A DNA stretch of 64,000 nt from JAIRMO01 sp046533115 (GTDB taxonomy: Bacteria > Spirochaetota > Spirochaetia > Treponematales > Breznakiellaceae): the NCBI RefSeq assembly GCF_046533115.1, contig NZ_JAJQRC010000010.1:27348-91347 (forward strand), read 5' to 3'. Both the position numbers and the translations under genes were made by a program. The first letter of the stretch is position 1; the number at the start of each line of letters is the position of its first letter. Shown here piece after piece: positions 44,169 through 52,062 of this stretch. The notes under the pieces were generated by a model. The model was given only the letters and a program-made list of their open reading frames with translations, made no database searches and had not been told where the DNA came from.

Positions 44169-45320
44169 ATGAAAAAATTATGTGTGGTGGTTTTAGCCTT
44201 GTGCTGTACCATGTCCTTGGCTTTTGCCGGTGGCGGACAGGCAGGGGGAGCATCTTCCGATACCGTAACCATCGGTGCGGTTTTCCCGCTTTCAGGGAGC
44301 GTGGCCTTTTACGGGACCGAATCCAGAAACGGCGCCCTCCTGGCCATTGACGAAATCAACGCGGCCGGCGGCCTGCTGGGTAAAAAACTTACCCTCCTCG
44401 CCGAGGATGATGAAGGCAACGCCGAAAAATCGGTAAACGCCTTCACCAAACTTGCCACCAGGGACAAGGTTTCCTTTGTCCTCGGTTCCAGTACCTCGGG
44501 GGCGACCATGGCCATGACTTCCCTGGCCCAGCAGAGCAAGGTCATCCTGATTTCACCCTCGGCCACCAATACCGAGGTTACCAAAGCAGGGGATTATATT
44601 TTCCGGGCCTGTTTTATCGATCCCTTCCAGGGGGTGGTGGGCGCCGATTTTGCCTATGATACCCTGGGTTCCCGCCGGGCCGCCATTCTCTATGATGCCG
44701 GCGCCGATTACAACACCGGTTTGGCCGAAGCCTTCAGGAATCAGTTCAAGGCCATCGGCGGACAGGTTGTGGCGGACGAAGCCTACCAGAGCGGGGATGT
44801 GGATTTTAATGCCCAGGTTACCCGCATCCGGGCCGCCAATCCCGACATTGTGTATCTTCCCAATTATTACAATGATGTGGCCCTCCAGGCGAAACAGCTC
44901 CGGGCCCAGGGCGTCAACTGCGCCCTCCTGGGCGGCGACGGCTGGGACGGCCTTATCGACAACGCGGGGGACGAAGTCCTCAACGGGTTCTGGTCTGCCG
45001 GTTTTGCCGCGGATACCACCGATCCCCGGGGACAAGCCTTTGTCAAAGCCTATGAAGCCAAATTCAATTCCACCGCGTCCCAATTCGCGGCCCTGGGCTA
45101 TGATACTATGATGCTGGTAGTCGACGGAATCAAAGCGGCGGGCTCCTTCGATACCGCTGCGGTGAAAACCGCCATAGCCAAGATCAACGGCCCCTATGTA
45201 ACCGGCAACATCCGTTTTGACGCCAACCGGGACCCGATTAAGGGCGCTGCCATTCTTGAAATCGTCAATCGGAACGGCAAACTCGCCAACGCCTACAAGA
45301 CGACGGTTAACCCCAAGTAA
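44169..45320 (+). CDS. livJ: Branched-chain amino acid ABC transporter substrate-binding protein
   Basis: The periplasmic binding protein of a Liv-type importer, about 383 residues. The start is ATG 44169 with AAAGGAG upstream; earlier in-frame codons lie in AT-rich promoter sequence. A signal peptide (MKKLCVVVLALCC, cleavage likely after AFA) precedes a type-I periplasmic binding fold: TIGAVFPLSGSVAFYG near 35, NGALLAIDEINAAGG near 55, and SSTSGATMAMTSLAQQ near 115-130 with ligand-contact serines and threonines. Neighbours livHMGF encode the remaining parts. Other amides or amino acids are possible ligands. Confidence 0.92.
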   Translation: MKKLCVVVLALCCTMSLAFAGGGQAGGASSDTVTIGAVFPLSGSVAFYGTESRNGALLAIDEINAAGGLLGKKLTLLAEDDEGNAEKSVNAFTKLATRDKVSFVLGSSTSGATMAMTSLAQQSKVILISPSATNTEVTKAGDYIFRACFIDPFQGVVGADFAYDTLGSRRAAILYDAGADYNTGLAEAFRNQFKAIGGQVVADEAYQSGDVDFNAQVTRIRAANPDIVYLPNYYNDVALQAKQLRAQGVNCALLGGDGWDGLIDNAGDEVLNGFWSAGFAADTTDPRGQAFVKAYEAKFNSTASQFAALGYDTMMLVVDGIKAAGSFDTAAVKTAIAKINGPYVTGNIRFDANRDPIKGAAILEIVNRNGKLANAYKTTVNPK

Positions 45321-45334
45321 CCCAAATAAATAAC

Positions 45335-45367
45335 CCGGACCCCCAGGAAAACCAACCCGGGGTCCGG
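45335..45367 (+). terminator. Stem-loop between livJ and livH
   Basis: CCGGACCCC (45335-45343) pairs with GGGGTCCGG (45359-45367) around a 15-base loop. Only a short T stretch follows, so it is a partial terminator or mRNA-stabilising hairpin. Such an arrangement usually gives more binding protein than membrane components. Confidence 0.6.
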
Positions 45368-45396
45368 TGCTTTAATTCAGTATCCGGATAAGGAAG

Positions 45397-46287
45397 ATGA
45401 TAGTATTACAGCAGTTGATAAATGGAATTTCTTTGGGGTCGATTTATGCCCTGATTGCCCTGGGTTATACCATGGTCTACGGGATAGTCCTCCTCATCAA
45501 TTTTGCCCACGGCGACATCCTTATGGTGGGGGCTTACACGGCCTTCTTCATCCTCGGCGCCATAGGTTCAGGTCCGGCAGGGATGTTTATCGCCCTGGTG
45601 ATCGCCATGATCGTCTGCGCCTGCTTTGGGATTACCATTGAGCGTTTGGCATATCGGCCCCTGCGTTCGGCGCCCCGGCTCAATTCCCTGATCACCGCCA
45701 TTGCCGTAAGTTTGATTCTGGAAAACGGGGCCCGGGTTTTGCCCTTTATCGGCCCCAACCCCCGGCAATTTCCCCGGCCGCAGGTGGTCAACATACAAAT
45801 CGGCGGGGAGCTTTCCATTTCCAATATTCAGATCATCGTGATTATCCTGTCGGCCCTCCTGATGTTGGCCTTGAATTATATCGTGAACTATACCAAACGG
45901 GGAAAGGCCATGCGGGCCGTTTCCTATGATATGGCCGCGGCGAGTCTCATGGGGATTTCGGTGAACGGTATCATTTCCTTTACCTTCGCCCTGGGTTCGG
46001 TATTGGCCGCCGCCGGCGGGGTTCTTTACGCTTCGGCCTATCCCCAGGTGAACCCCCTTATGGGGATGATGCCCGGCCTCAAAGCCTTTGTGGCGGCGGT
46101 GTTGGGGGGTATAGGTTCCATCCCCGGCGCTATGCTTGGGGGCTTTATCCTGGGTATAGCGGAAACCTTTACCAAGGGTTTTATTTCCAGTCAATTCAGT
46201 GACGCTATTTCATTTTCCATACTGATCATCGTGTTACTGCTTAAACCCAGCGGAATTCTGGGCAGAAAATTAAGGATGAAGGTATAA
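45397..46287 (+). CDS. livH: Branched-chain amino acid ABC transporter permease LivH
   Basis: An inner-membrane permease of 296 residues and about eight hydrophobic segments. The N-terminus LQQLINGISLGSIYALIALGYTMVYGI is split over the first helix and is strongly characteristic of LivH. GKAMRAVSYDMAAASLMGI near residue 168-186 is the cytoplasmic loop with the EAA-like function, and ALGSVLAAAGGVLYA near 198-212 and AAVLGGIGSIPGAMLGG near 228-244 are family-typical. AAGGAAG lies directly before the ATG. Confidence 0.94.
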   Translation: MIVLQQLINGISLGSIYALIALGYTMVYGIVLLINFAHGDILMVGAYTAFFILGAIGSGPAGMFIALVIAMIVCACFGITIERLAYRPLRSAPRLNSLITAIAVSLILENGARVLPFIGPNPRQFPRPQVVNIQIGGELSISNIQIIVIILSALLMLALNYIVNYTKRGKAMRAVSYDMAAASLMGISVNGIISFTFALGSVLAAAGGVLYASAYPQVNPLMGMMPGLKAFVAAVLGGIGSIPGAMLGGFILGIAETFTKGFISSQFSDAISFSILIIVLLLKPSGILGRKLRMKV

Positions 46288-46288
46288 C

Positions 46289-47287
46289 ATGGCGGTCAAA
46301 TTCCCCCTTCGATCCACGATTATTCTCACGGCCATCGGCATTTTTGCGGTATTCCTGCCCTTCCTGCTGATGTCGGTAGGAATCCTCGATGCCTACACCG
46401 CCCACGTAATCGCCATGGGTGGGGTTAACGCCATTATGGCCATGTCGGTGAATATGATCGTGGGGATTACCGGTCAGCTTTCCCTGGGTCAGGCCGGGTT
46501 CCTGGCTATCGGGGCCTATTCGTGTATTTTTTTCACCCTGGACCTGGGACTGCCCCTGCCCGTGGCTGCGGCCGCGGCCACGGCACTTACCACCCTCGCC
46601 GGTTTTCTCATCGGTTTTCCGGTACTCAAACTCACCGGCGATTACCTGGCCATCGTTACCCTGGGTTTCGGCGAAATAATCCGGGTTGTTTTTATTAACC
46701 TCAAGCCCCTCACCGGGGGTCCTAACGGCAGGCAGTTTACCACGGCCATGGCGTTGGACGGCCGGCTGGCCCTGGGAATCGTTACCCTGGTATTGGTGCT
46801 GCTCTTGGCCCTGGTGCAGAATTTTCTTCGTTCCACCTACGGCCGGGCGATGATGGCGGTGCGGGAGGATGAAATCGCCGCCAATTCCGCCGGGGTCGAC
46901 ATCTTCCGCTACAAGATGCTGGGGTTTGTGTTGGCGGCTTTTATCGCCGGTATAGGGGGCTCCCTCTACGGTATGGTGGTGGGTTTCGTCAAGCCCGACA
47001 TTGCCCAGTTCCTCAAGTCCATCGATTTTCTTATTTATGTGGTGTTGGGCGGTATGGGTTCCATGACCGGTTCCATCCTGGCCGCCTATGTCCTCACCTA
47101 TCTGCAGGAATTCCTCCGTTTTCTCCAGGATTACCGCCTCCTCATTTATCCCCTGATCCTCATCTTCGTTATGCTTTTCCGTCCCAAGGGCCTTTTGGGC
47201 ACCAAGGAATTCTCTTTTGTACACTCCATCGATCGTTTTGTGGCTTTTATCCGCCGCAAAACCGGTAAGGAGCAAGCCGATGCCTGA
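46289..47287 (+). CDS. livM: Branched-chain amino acid ABC transporter permease LivM
   Basis: The second permease subunit, 332 residues. Visible blocks are MSVNMIVGITGQLSLGQAG, spread over the second helix near residue 52-70, FPVLKLTGDYLAIVTLGFGE near 109-128, RAMMAVREDEIAANSAGVD near 188-206 (ATPase-contact loop) and VVLGGMGSMTGSILAA near 250. It starts one base after livH and its end overlaps livG by 8 bases. The final ~35 residues, with KGLLGTKEF then a basic tail, lie in the cytoplasm. Confidence 0.94.
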   Translation: MAVKFPLRSTIILTAIGIFAVFLPFLLMSVGILDAYTAHVIAMGGVNAIMAMSVNMIVGITGQLSLGQAGFLAIGAYSCIFFTLDLGLPLPVAAAAATALTTLAGFLIGFPVLKLTGDYLAIVTLGFGEIIRVVFINLKPLTGGPNGRQFTTAMALDGRLALGIVTLVLVLLLALVQNFLRSTYGRAMMAVREDEIAANSAGVDIFRYKMLGFVLAAFIAGIGGSLYGMVVGFVKPDIAQFLKSIDFLIYVVLGGMGSMTGSILAAYVLTYLQEFLRFLQDYRLLIYPLILIFVMLFRPKGLLGTKEFSFVHSIDRFVAFIRRKTGKEQADA

Positions 47288-48083
47288 GGGAAAAGAAATT
47301 ATCCTCAAGGTGGAGGATCTCTCCATCGTTTTCGGCGGACTCCGGGCGGTGAGCGAATTTTCCTGCGAACTCTATCGTGGGGAACTTATGGGGCTTATCG
47401 GGCCCAACGGCGCGGGGAAAACCACGGTTTTTAACATGATCTCCGGTGTTTATACCCCTACGGGAGGAAAAATCACCTTTTGGGACGCCGATGGCAAAAA
47501 ACATCAAATCGGCGCCAAAAGCCCCTCGGTCCTTAACCAGGTGGGTATCTCCCGAACCTTCCAGAATATACGCCTCTTCGGCAGTCTGACGGTGGAAGAC
47601 AATGTGCGGATCGCCCTCCACTCCCGGCGCAGGGTTAAACCGGTGGACGTACTTTTCCGGTTGAAACGGTTCAGGGAAGACGAAGAAGCCATGGTGAAGC
47701 GCGCCGGGGAACTGCTTTCCCTTTTCAAAATCGAGCATAAAAAACATGAGCTGGCCCGGAACCTTCCCTACGGGGAACAACGGAAGCTGGAAATCGCCCG
47801 GGCCCTGGCGGCCAGTCCCAGCCTGCTCCTTTTGGACGAGCCCGCCGCGGGGATGAACCCCCAGGAAACCGCGGATCTTATGAAGCTCATCTCGTTTATC
47901 CGCCGGGAATTCAACCTTACTATCCTGCTCATAGAACACGACATGCACCTGGTGATGGGGATCTGTGAGCGGCTCCAGGTCATCGATTACGGCCGGGTCA
48001 TTGCCGAGGGGCTTCCCGATGATATACGCCAAAACCCGGCGGTAATCAAAGCCTATTTGGGGGAGGAGGCGGTTCATGGCTGA
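47280..48083 (+). CDS. livG: Branched-chain amino acid ABC transporter ATP-binding protein LivG
   Basis: One of two ATPases of the Liv importer, about 267 residues. It has Walker A GPNGAGKTT near residue 41, the Q-loop in SRTFQNIRLFGSL near 89, the signature LPYGEQRKLEIARA (a YG variant usual in LivG) near 165, and Walker B LLLLDEPAAGMNP near 184. It ends VIKAYLGEE, the typical LivG C-terminus. ATG 47280 has AAGGAGC upstream and overlaps the livM stop. Confidence 0.95.
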   Translation: MPEGKEIILKVEDLSIVFGGLRAVSEFSCELYRGELMGLIGPNGAGKTTVFNMISGVYTPTGGKITFWDADGKKHQIGAKSPSVLNQVGISRTFQNIRLFGSLTVEDNVRIALHSRRRVKPVDVLFRLKRFREDEEAMVKRAGELLSLFKIEHKKHELARNLPYGEQRKLEIARALAASPSLLLLDEPAAGMNPQETADLMKLISFIRREFNLTILLIEHDMHLVMGICERLQVIDYGRVIAEGLPDDIRQNPAVIKAYLGEEAVHG

Positions 48084-48792
48084 AGCGCTGCTCACGGTAC
48101 GGGATATGTCGGTTCATTACGGCGTTATCCGCGCCCTGCGGGGGATTTCCTTTGAGGTGGGCGCCGGGGAAATTATCTCCCTCATCGGTTCCAACGGCGC
48201 AGGGAAAAGCACCATCCTCCTGGCCATTTCCAATATCGTAAAGAAGTCCTCGGGCAGCGTTACTTTCGCCGGAAAGGATATCAGCTCCCTGCCGCCGGAC
48301 CAGATAGTCGCCACGGGGCTTATCCAGGTTCCCGAAGGCCGCCGGATCTTTGCCAACCTGACGGTAAAAGAGAATCTGGAAATGGGCGCCTATGCCCGGC
48401 GGGACCGGAACGGCATTAAAGAAGATATGGAATCGGTCTATACCCTGTTCCCCCGGCTCAAGGAACGGGTACGGCAGATAGCAGGTACCCTTTCGGGGGG
48501 GGAACAGCAGATGCTCGCCATGGGCCGTTCTCTGATGGCCAAACCCCGGCTGCTCCTGCTGGACGAGCCCTCCATGGGGCTTGCCCCTATTCTGGTAGAT
48601 GAAATTTTCGCCGTTATCCGCCGTTTCAACGAGGCGGGAACCACCATACTCCTGGTAGAACAGAACGCCTTTAAGGCGTTAAAGCTGGCCCACCGCGGCT
48701 ACATCCTTGAAACCGGCGAAATTATAAAAACCGGCCCCGCGGCAGATCTTATGAAGGACGACCTGGTACGGGAGGTCTACCTGGGCGGCTAG
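48076..48792 (+). CDS. livF: Branched-chain amino acid ABC transporter ATP-binding protein LivF
   Basis: The second ATPase of the Liv importer, 238 residues. Walker A GSNGAGKST is near residue 36, VPEGRRIFANLTVKENL near 89-105, the signature LSGGEQQMLAMGRSLM near 137-152, and Walker B LLLLDEPSMGLAP near 157. It ends VREVYLGG, typical for LivF. It overlaps livG by 8 bases. The 3' end meets the convergent omptin gene 8 bases away, leaving no room for a separate terminator outside the coding ends. Confidence 0.95.
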   Translation: MAEALLTVRDMSVHYGVIRALRGISFEVGAGEIISLIGSNGAGKSTILLAISNIVKKSSGSVTFAGKDISSLPPDQIVATGLIQVPEGRRIFANLTVKENLEMGAYARRDRNGIKEDMESVYTLFPRLKERVRQIAGTLSGGEQQMLAMGRSLMAKPRLLLLDEPSMGLAPILVDEIFAVIRRFNEAGTTILLVEQNAFKALKLAHRGYILETGEIIKTGPAADLMKDDLVREVYLGG

Positions 48793-48800
48793 GGCGGGTC

Positions 48801-49778
48801 CTAACGCTGCCGGACCGGCCACCGCAGCTTAAATCTCGCGGTCAGCCCTACGTCAAAAGCGGAATAACCGGCGCCCATAATATTTTTTACCGTCCGTGCC
48901 GGTTTGCCCAGCTCTTTATATATCCCATCTCCGCGGACATAACTGATATTTCTATATAGAACCGAAAGGGATAGGGTAAAAAAATCTTTGGGGATATTGG
49001 GAATAAAGGAAAAGAGCAGGCTCGGTTCAATAAAAAGTCCTATAGCAAGATTGTCGGTGGTGATGGTTAAATCCCGCAAAATATGGTCGTCCTCGCCGAT
49101 ACACCAAATAAGGGGACTTATTTTAAAAGCAATTTCCGCATTAAAATAGCGGTTGAATTCGCCGTAAAAGGCGACACCAGGCGAAATAATATGCCAGGTC
49201 TGCTTATAGGTTATAACATCAATCGGTCTGAGATAACCATGCCCGCCATAAGAATCGGGATATAAAAGGGAACCGCCATTCGCCTCCCAGTAAAAATGCA
49301 TAACATTGTAGGAGATAGAAGGTTTTAACAAAAACTGCCCAAAAATTTGAAAGGAGGCCCCCGCAGAAGCGTCAATAAAGACGGCGTTTTCCGTTTTATT
49401 GTCATGCATCGAATAGTGGGTTAGAAATTGAGGATATTCCGATGCCATCCAATCCCTATCCTCCAGGACACCGGTTTTGCCCGGAAACCCAAATTTAAAT
49501 GAAGTATTGGCAAAAATACTCCAGGTGTTTTCCGGCTTCTGCCAGTGGTAGTTTATATCGATACCGGCATAAACCAGGGGCTTTATATCCCAAAGTAATT
49601 GGCTTAATTTATTCTTGGTACTTGCATTCCGGTAAACAATTTCGTCACTTTTTCCGCTTAATAAGCCTAGGGAAGCGCCCAGGAACAGGTTATGATCGTT
49701 CCACTTCGTTGCTATTTCCTGGGCCGAAAGCGCCAGGGTCATAACCACGAATAACCCACAGAGAAATATTTTTCTCAT
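48801..49778 (-). CDS. Omptin-family outer-membrane protease
   Basis: A predicted outer-membrane beta-barrel aspartyl/His protease of 325 residues. A signal peptide (RKIFLCGLFVVMTLALSAQ) is followed by alternating aromatic and polar strands. Two sequence blocks correspond to the omptin active site: EDRDWM near residue 105-110, matching the DxD-W pair of OmpT Asp83/Asp85, and GEDDHILRD near 228-236, matching Asp210/His212. The segment with GGSLLYPDS near 170 resembles GGSYIYSS. Omptins are best known from Enterobacteria. The ATG at 49778 has no clear ribosome site. Catalytic capacity is inferred from residues only. Confidence 0.75.
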   Translation of the reverse strand: MRKIFLCGLFVVMTLALSAQEIATKWNDHNLFLGASLGLLSGKSDEIVYRNASTKNKLSQLLWDIKPLVYAGIDINYHWQKPENTWSIFANTSFKFGFPGKTGVLEDRDWMASEYPQFLTHYSMHDNKTENAVFIDASAGASFQIFGQFLLKPSISYNVMHFYWEANGGSLLYPDSYGGHGYLRPIDVITYKQTWHIISPGVAFYGEFNRYFNAEIAFKISPLIWCIGEDDHILRDLTITTDNLAIGLFIEPSLLFSFIPNIPKDFFTLSLSVLYRNISYVRGDGIYKELGKPARTVKNIMGAGYSAFDVGLTARFKLRWPVRQR

Positions 49779-50101
49779 GTATCAAATCTCCATAGTACCG
49801 GACCTTTCCCAGGGCCGGCGTAAATTTCTACAAAACGGTCATACAAGAGCGTCCAAAATTCGACAATCCGGGGGACCATGATTTTGGAAAGGCAATCACG
49901 AAAAACACGCTTTCGCAAAGAACTAAAGCTCAGGAATTTCAGCCGCGGAAACCACAAGTACCGGGGACAAAATAACCAAATTCAAAACCGGTTTGTATTA
50001 TATGAAAAAACCGCGGGAAAGTCAAAGGTGTTTAGCGGAGGCCGGACTTCATCCCGGACCGGGTCTTTCTTACCCCCCTCTCATTATGGTATACTACCCC
50101 A
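49779..50101. other. Intergenic region between omptin and the exoribonuclease
   Basis: A 323-base gap between divergent genes. No gene is recognised. Its right end carries the promoter of the exoribonuclease gene. The left part must contain the omptin promoter, but no convincing -35/-10 pair was found by eye. Confidence 0.45.
50067..50095 (+). promoter_or_regulatory. Candidate promoter giving a leaderless mRNA
   Basis: TATACT at 50090-50095 is preceded by TGG, an extended -10 element, and TTCTTA lies 17 bases upstream. Transcription would start about 7 bases beyond the -10 element, at or within a base or two of the ATG at 50102. No ribosome site is present between them. Confidence 0.5.
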
Positions 50102-51961
50102 ATGATCGCCCTCAAGAGCCTTGTGGCGTATAAAAACCGTCCCGCCTTGGTAGCCGAGACGGGGGACAAGATAGGGATTTGCCTCCCCGGAGGTGAAATC
50201 CTCCGGGTCCGGGAAAAGGATATCGAAATGATCCATCCGGGTCCCTGCGGGACGGAAGTCCTGGAACCGGAAGAACTCTCCGGGGATGTCCGGGGGGCCT
50301 GGGAACTTTTGGAGGGCAGTTCCGTGCCCCTGCGGGAGCTTGCGGAGCTGGTCTATGGGGAGGATACGGCAAAAACCGCCTGGGCCGCCTACGGCCTCTT
50401 GCAGGACGGGCTTTACTTTTCCGGCACCATCGCGGCCATATCCGCCCGGAAAAGCGGGGAAGTGGAGGCCGAGGAGCAGAAACGGCAGGGAAAACAGCGG
50501 GAAGTCCGGGAACGGGAGGCTTTTTTGGAGCGCCTCCGGGCGGGGGATTTGGATCTGCCCGGCGACAGCCGTTTTCTCCAGGATGTGGAGGCCTTGGCCT
50601 ACGGCAGAACCGGCAAGTGCCGTACCCTCAAGGACCTGGGCCGCCCGGAAACCCTTCCGGAAGCCCACCGGCTCCTCCTGGAAAAGGGGGTCTGGACCCC
50701 CCGGGTAAACCCCTACCCGGCCCGGTTCGGCGTCACGGCCGGTTCCGCCCAAGCGCCCCTGCCGCCCCCCCCCGAGGAGGACCGCCGGGACCTTACGGGG
50801 CTTGCCGCCTTTGCCATAGACAACTCCTGGAGCGACGACCCGGATGACGCCCTTTCCCTGGAGGGGGATACCCTTTGGGTCCATGTGGCGGACCCCGCCG
50901 CGGCCCTTTTCCCCGGGAGCCCCCCGGATCTGGAAGCCCGGGATCGGGGAACCACCCTTTACCTTCCCGAGGGAAGCATCCGGATGATCACCGAAGAAGC
51001 CCTGCCCGCTTATGCCCTGGGGATCGCTCCGGTCTCCCCGGCCCTGTCCTTTAAAATAACCCTTGACGCCCAGGGAACTATCCTTGATACGGAGACCATC
51101 CCTTCCCTGGTCCGGGTTACCCGGCTGACCTACGAAGAAGCGGATGCCCTGGCGGGGGAAGGAGCCCCCCTGGCCGGCCTTTTTGCCCTGGCGGATCGGA
51201 ACCGCAAACGGCGAGCCCAGGCCGGGGCCGTATTCATCCGGTTCCCCGAGGTGCATATCCGGGTTTCGGAGGAAGAAGTCTCCATAGAGCCGATACAACC
51301 ATACCGATCCTCGGATCTGGTCCGGGAATGTATGCTCCTTGCCGGGGAAGGGGCCGCCTGGTGGGCCCTACAGCGGCGGCTCCCCTTTCCGTATATCAGC
51401 CAGGAACCGGGGGATCTGCCCGGCTCTCCCCTTCCCGGTTTGGCCGGCGCCTACCAGCTCAGGCGGTGCATGCGGCCCCGGATCTTATCGGTACGGCCCG
51501 CTTCCCACTGGAGCCTGGGCCTGGACCGGTATACCCAGGTAACCAGCCCCCTGCGGCGGTATACGGACCTTTTGGCCCATCAGCAAATCCGGGGATTTTT
51601 GCGGGAGGGAACGGCCGAGTCGGATGCGATCCTGGGGGAAGATGAACTCCTCCTCCGTTTAGCCGCCGCCGATGCCGCGGCCCAGGCAAATCTCCACGCG
51701 GAACGGACCTCCCGGACCCATTGGATCATGGTTTATCTCTCCGATAAAAGGGATTCCTCCTGGGAAGGGGTGGTCCTGGAAAAACGGGGAAACCGGGGGC
51801 TGGTGCTGATCCCCGCCCTGGGACTGGAGACCCCGGTTTCCCTTAAGGGGGGGGAAGAGCTCAATGAGGTCGTTCTCCTCACCCTGAAGTCGGTCCGGAT
51901 CCCCGAAGCGGAGGCAAATTTTATCACCGAAGGTTCCGCCGGTACAAAAACGGAAGGATAA
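50102..51961 (+). CDS. RNase II/RNase R-family exoribonuclease
   Basis: A 3'-5' exoribonuclease of 619 residues with an RNB catalytic domain. AIDNSWSDDPDDALSLEG near residue 238-255 carries the metal-binding aspartates; RYTQVTSPLRRYTDLLAHQQIRG, spread over two helices near 477-500, is the C-terminal RNB signature; and a short S1-like tail follows (GVVLEKRGNRGLVLI near 560). The N-terminal region lacks clear cold-shock domains and instead has a helical segment with EAEEQKRQGKQREVREREAF near 122-141. It is shorter than RNase R (about 800). RNA turnover in the cytoplasm is the expected role. Confidence 0.9.
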   Translation: MIALKSLVAYKNRPALVAETGDKIGICLPGGEILRVREKDIEMIHPGPCGTEVLEPEELSGDVRGAWELLEGSSVPLRELAELVYGEDTAKTAWAAYGLLQDGLYFSGTIAAISARKSGEVEAEEQKRQGKQREVREREAFLERLRAGDLDLPGDSRFLQDVEALAYGRTGKCRTLKDLGRPETLPEAHRLLLEKGVWTPRVNPYPARFGVTAGSAQAPLPPPPEEDRRDLTGLAAFAIDNSWSDDPDDALSLEGDTLWVHVADPAAALFPGSPPDLEARDRGTTLYLPEGSIRMITEEALPAYALGIAPVSPALSFKITLDAQGTILDTETIPSLVRVTRLTYEEADALAGEGAPLAGLFALADRNRKRRAQAGAVFIRFPEVHIRVSEEEVSIEPIQPYRSSDLVRECMLLAGEGAAWWALQRRLPFPYISQEPGDLPGSPLPGLAGAYQLRRCMRPRILSVRPASHWSLGLDRYTQVTSPLRRYTDLLAHQQIRGFLREGTAESDAILGEDELLLRLAAADAAAQANLHAERTSRTHWIMVYLSDKRDSSWEGVVLEKRGNRGLVLIPALGLETPVSLKGGEELNEVVLLTLKSVRIPEAEANFITEGSAGTKTEG

Positions 51962-52025
51962 ATTGGTAAATATGAAGTTTTAAGCGGTTTCCGGTATTTC
52001 GGGAAGAATTTAATGGGTAGATCCC

Positions 52026-52053
52026 TTGACGTAACCCAAATTGTGTATAAGAT
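52026..52053 (+). promoter_or_regulatory. Candidate cheA promoter with very short leader
   Basis: TTGACG at 52026-52031, a 16-base spacer and TAAGAT at 52048-52053. The expected start point is about 2-3 bases before the cheA ATG at 52063, and there is no ribosome site. A second reading, TATAAG two bases earlier, is also possible. Confidence 0.45.
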
Positions 52054-52062
52054 TAATCTAAT

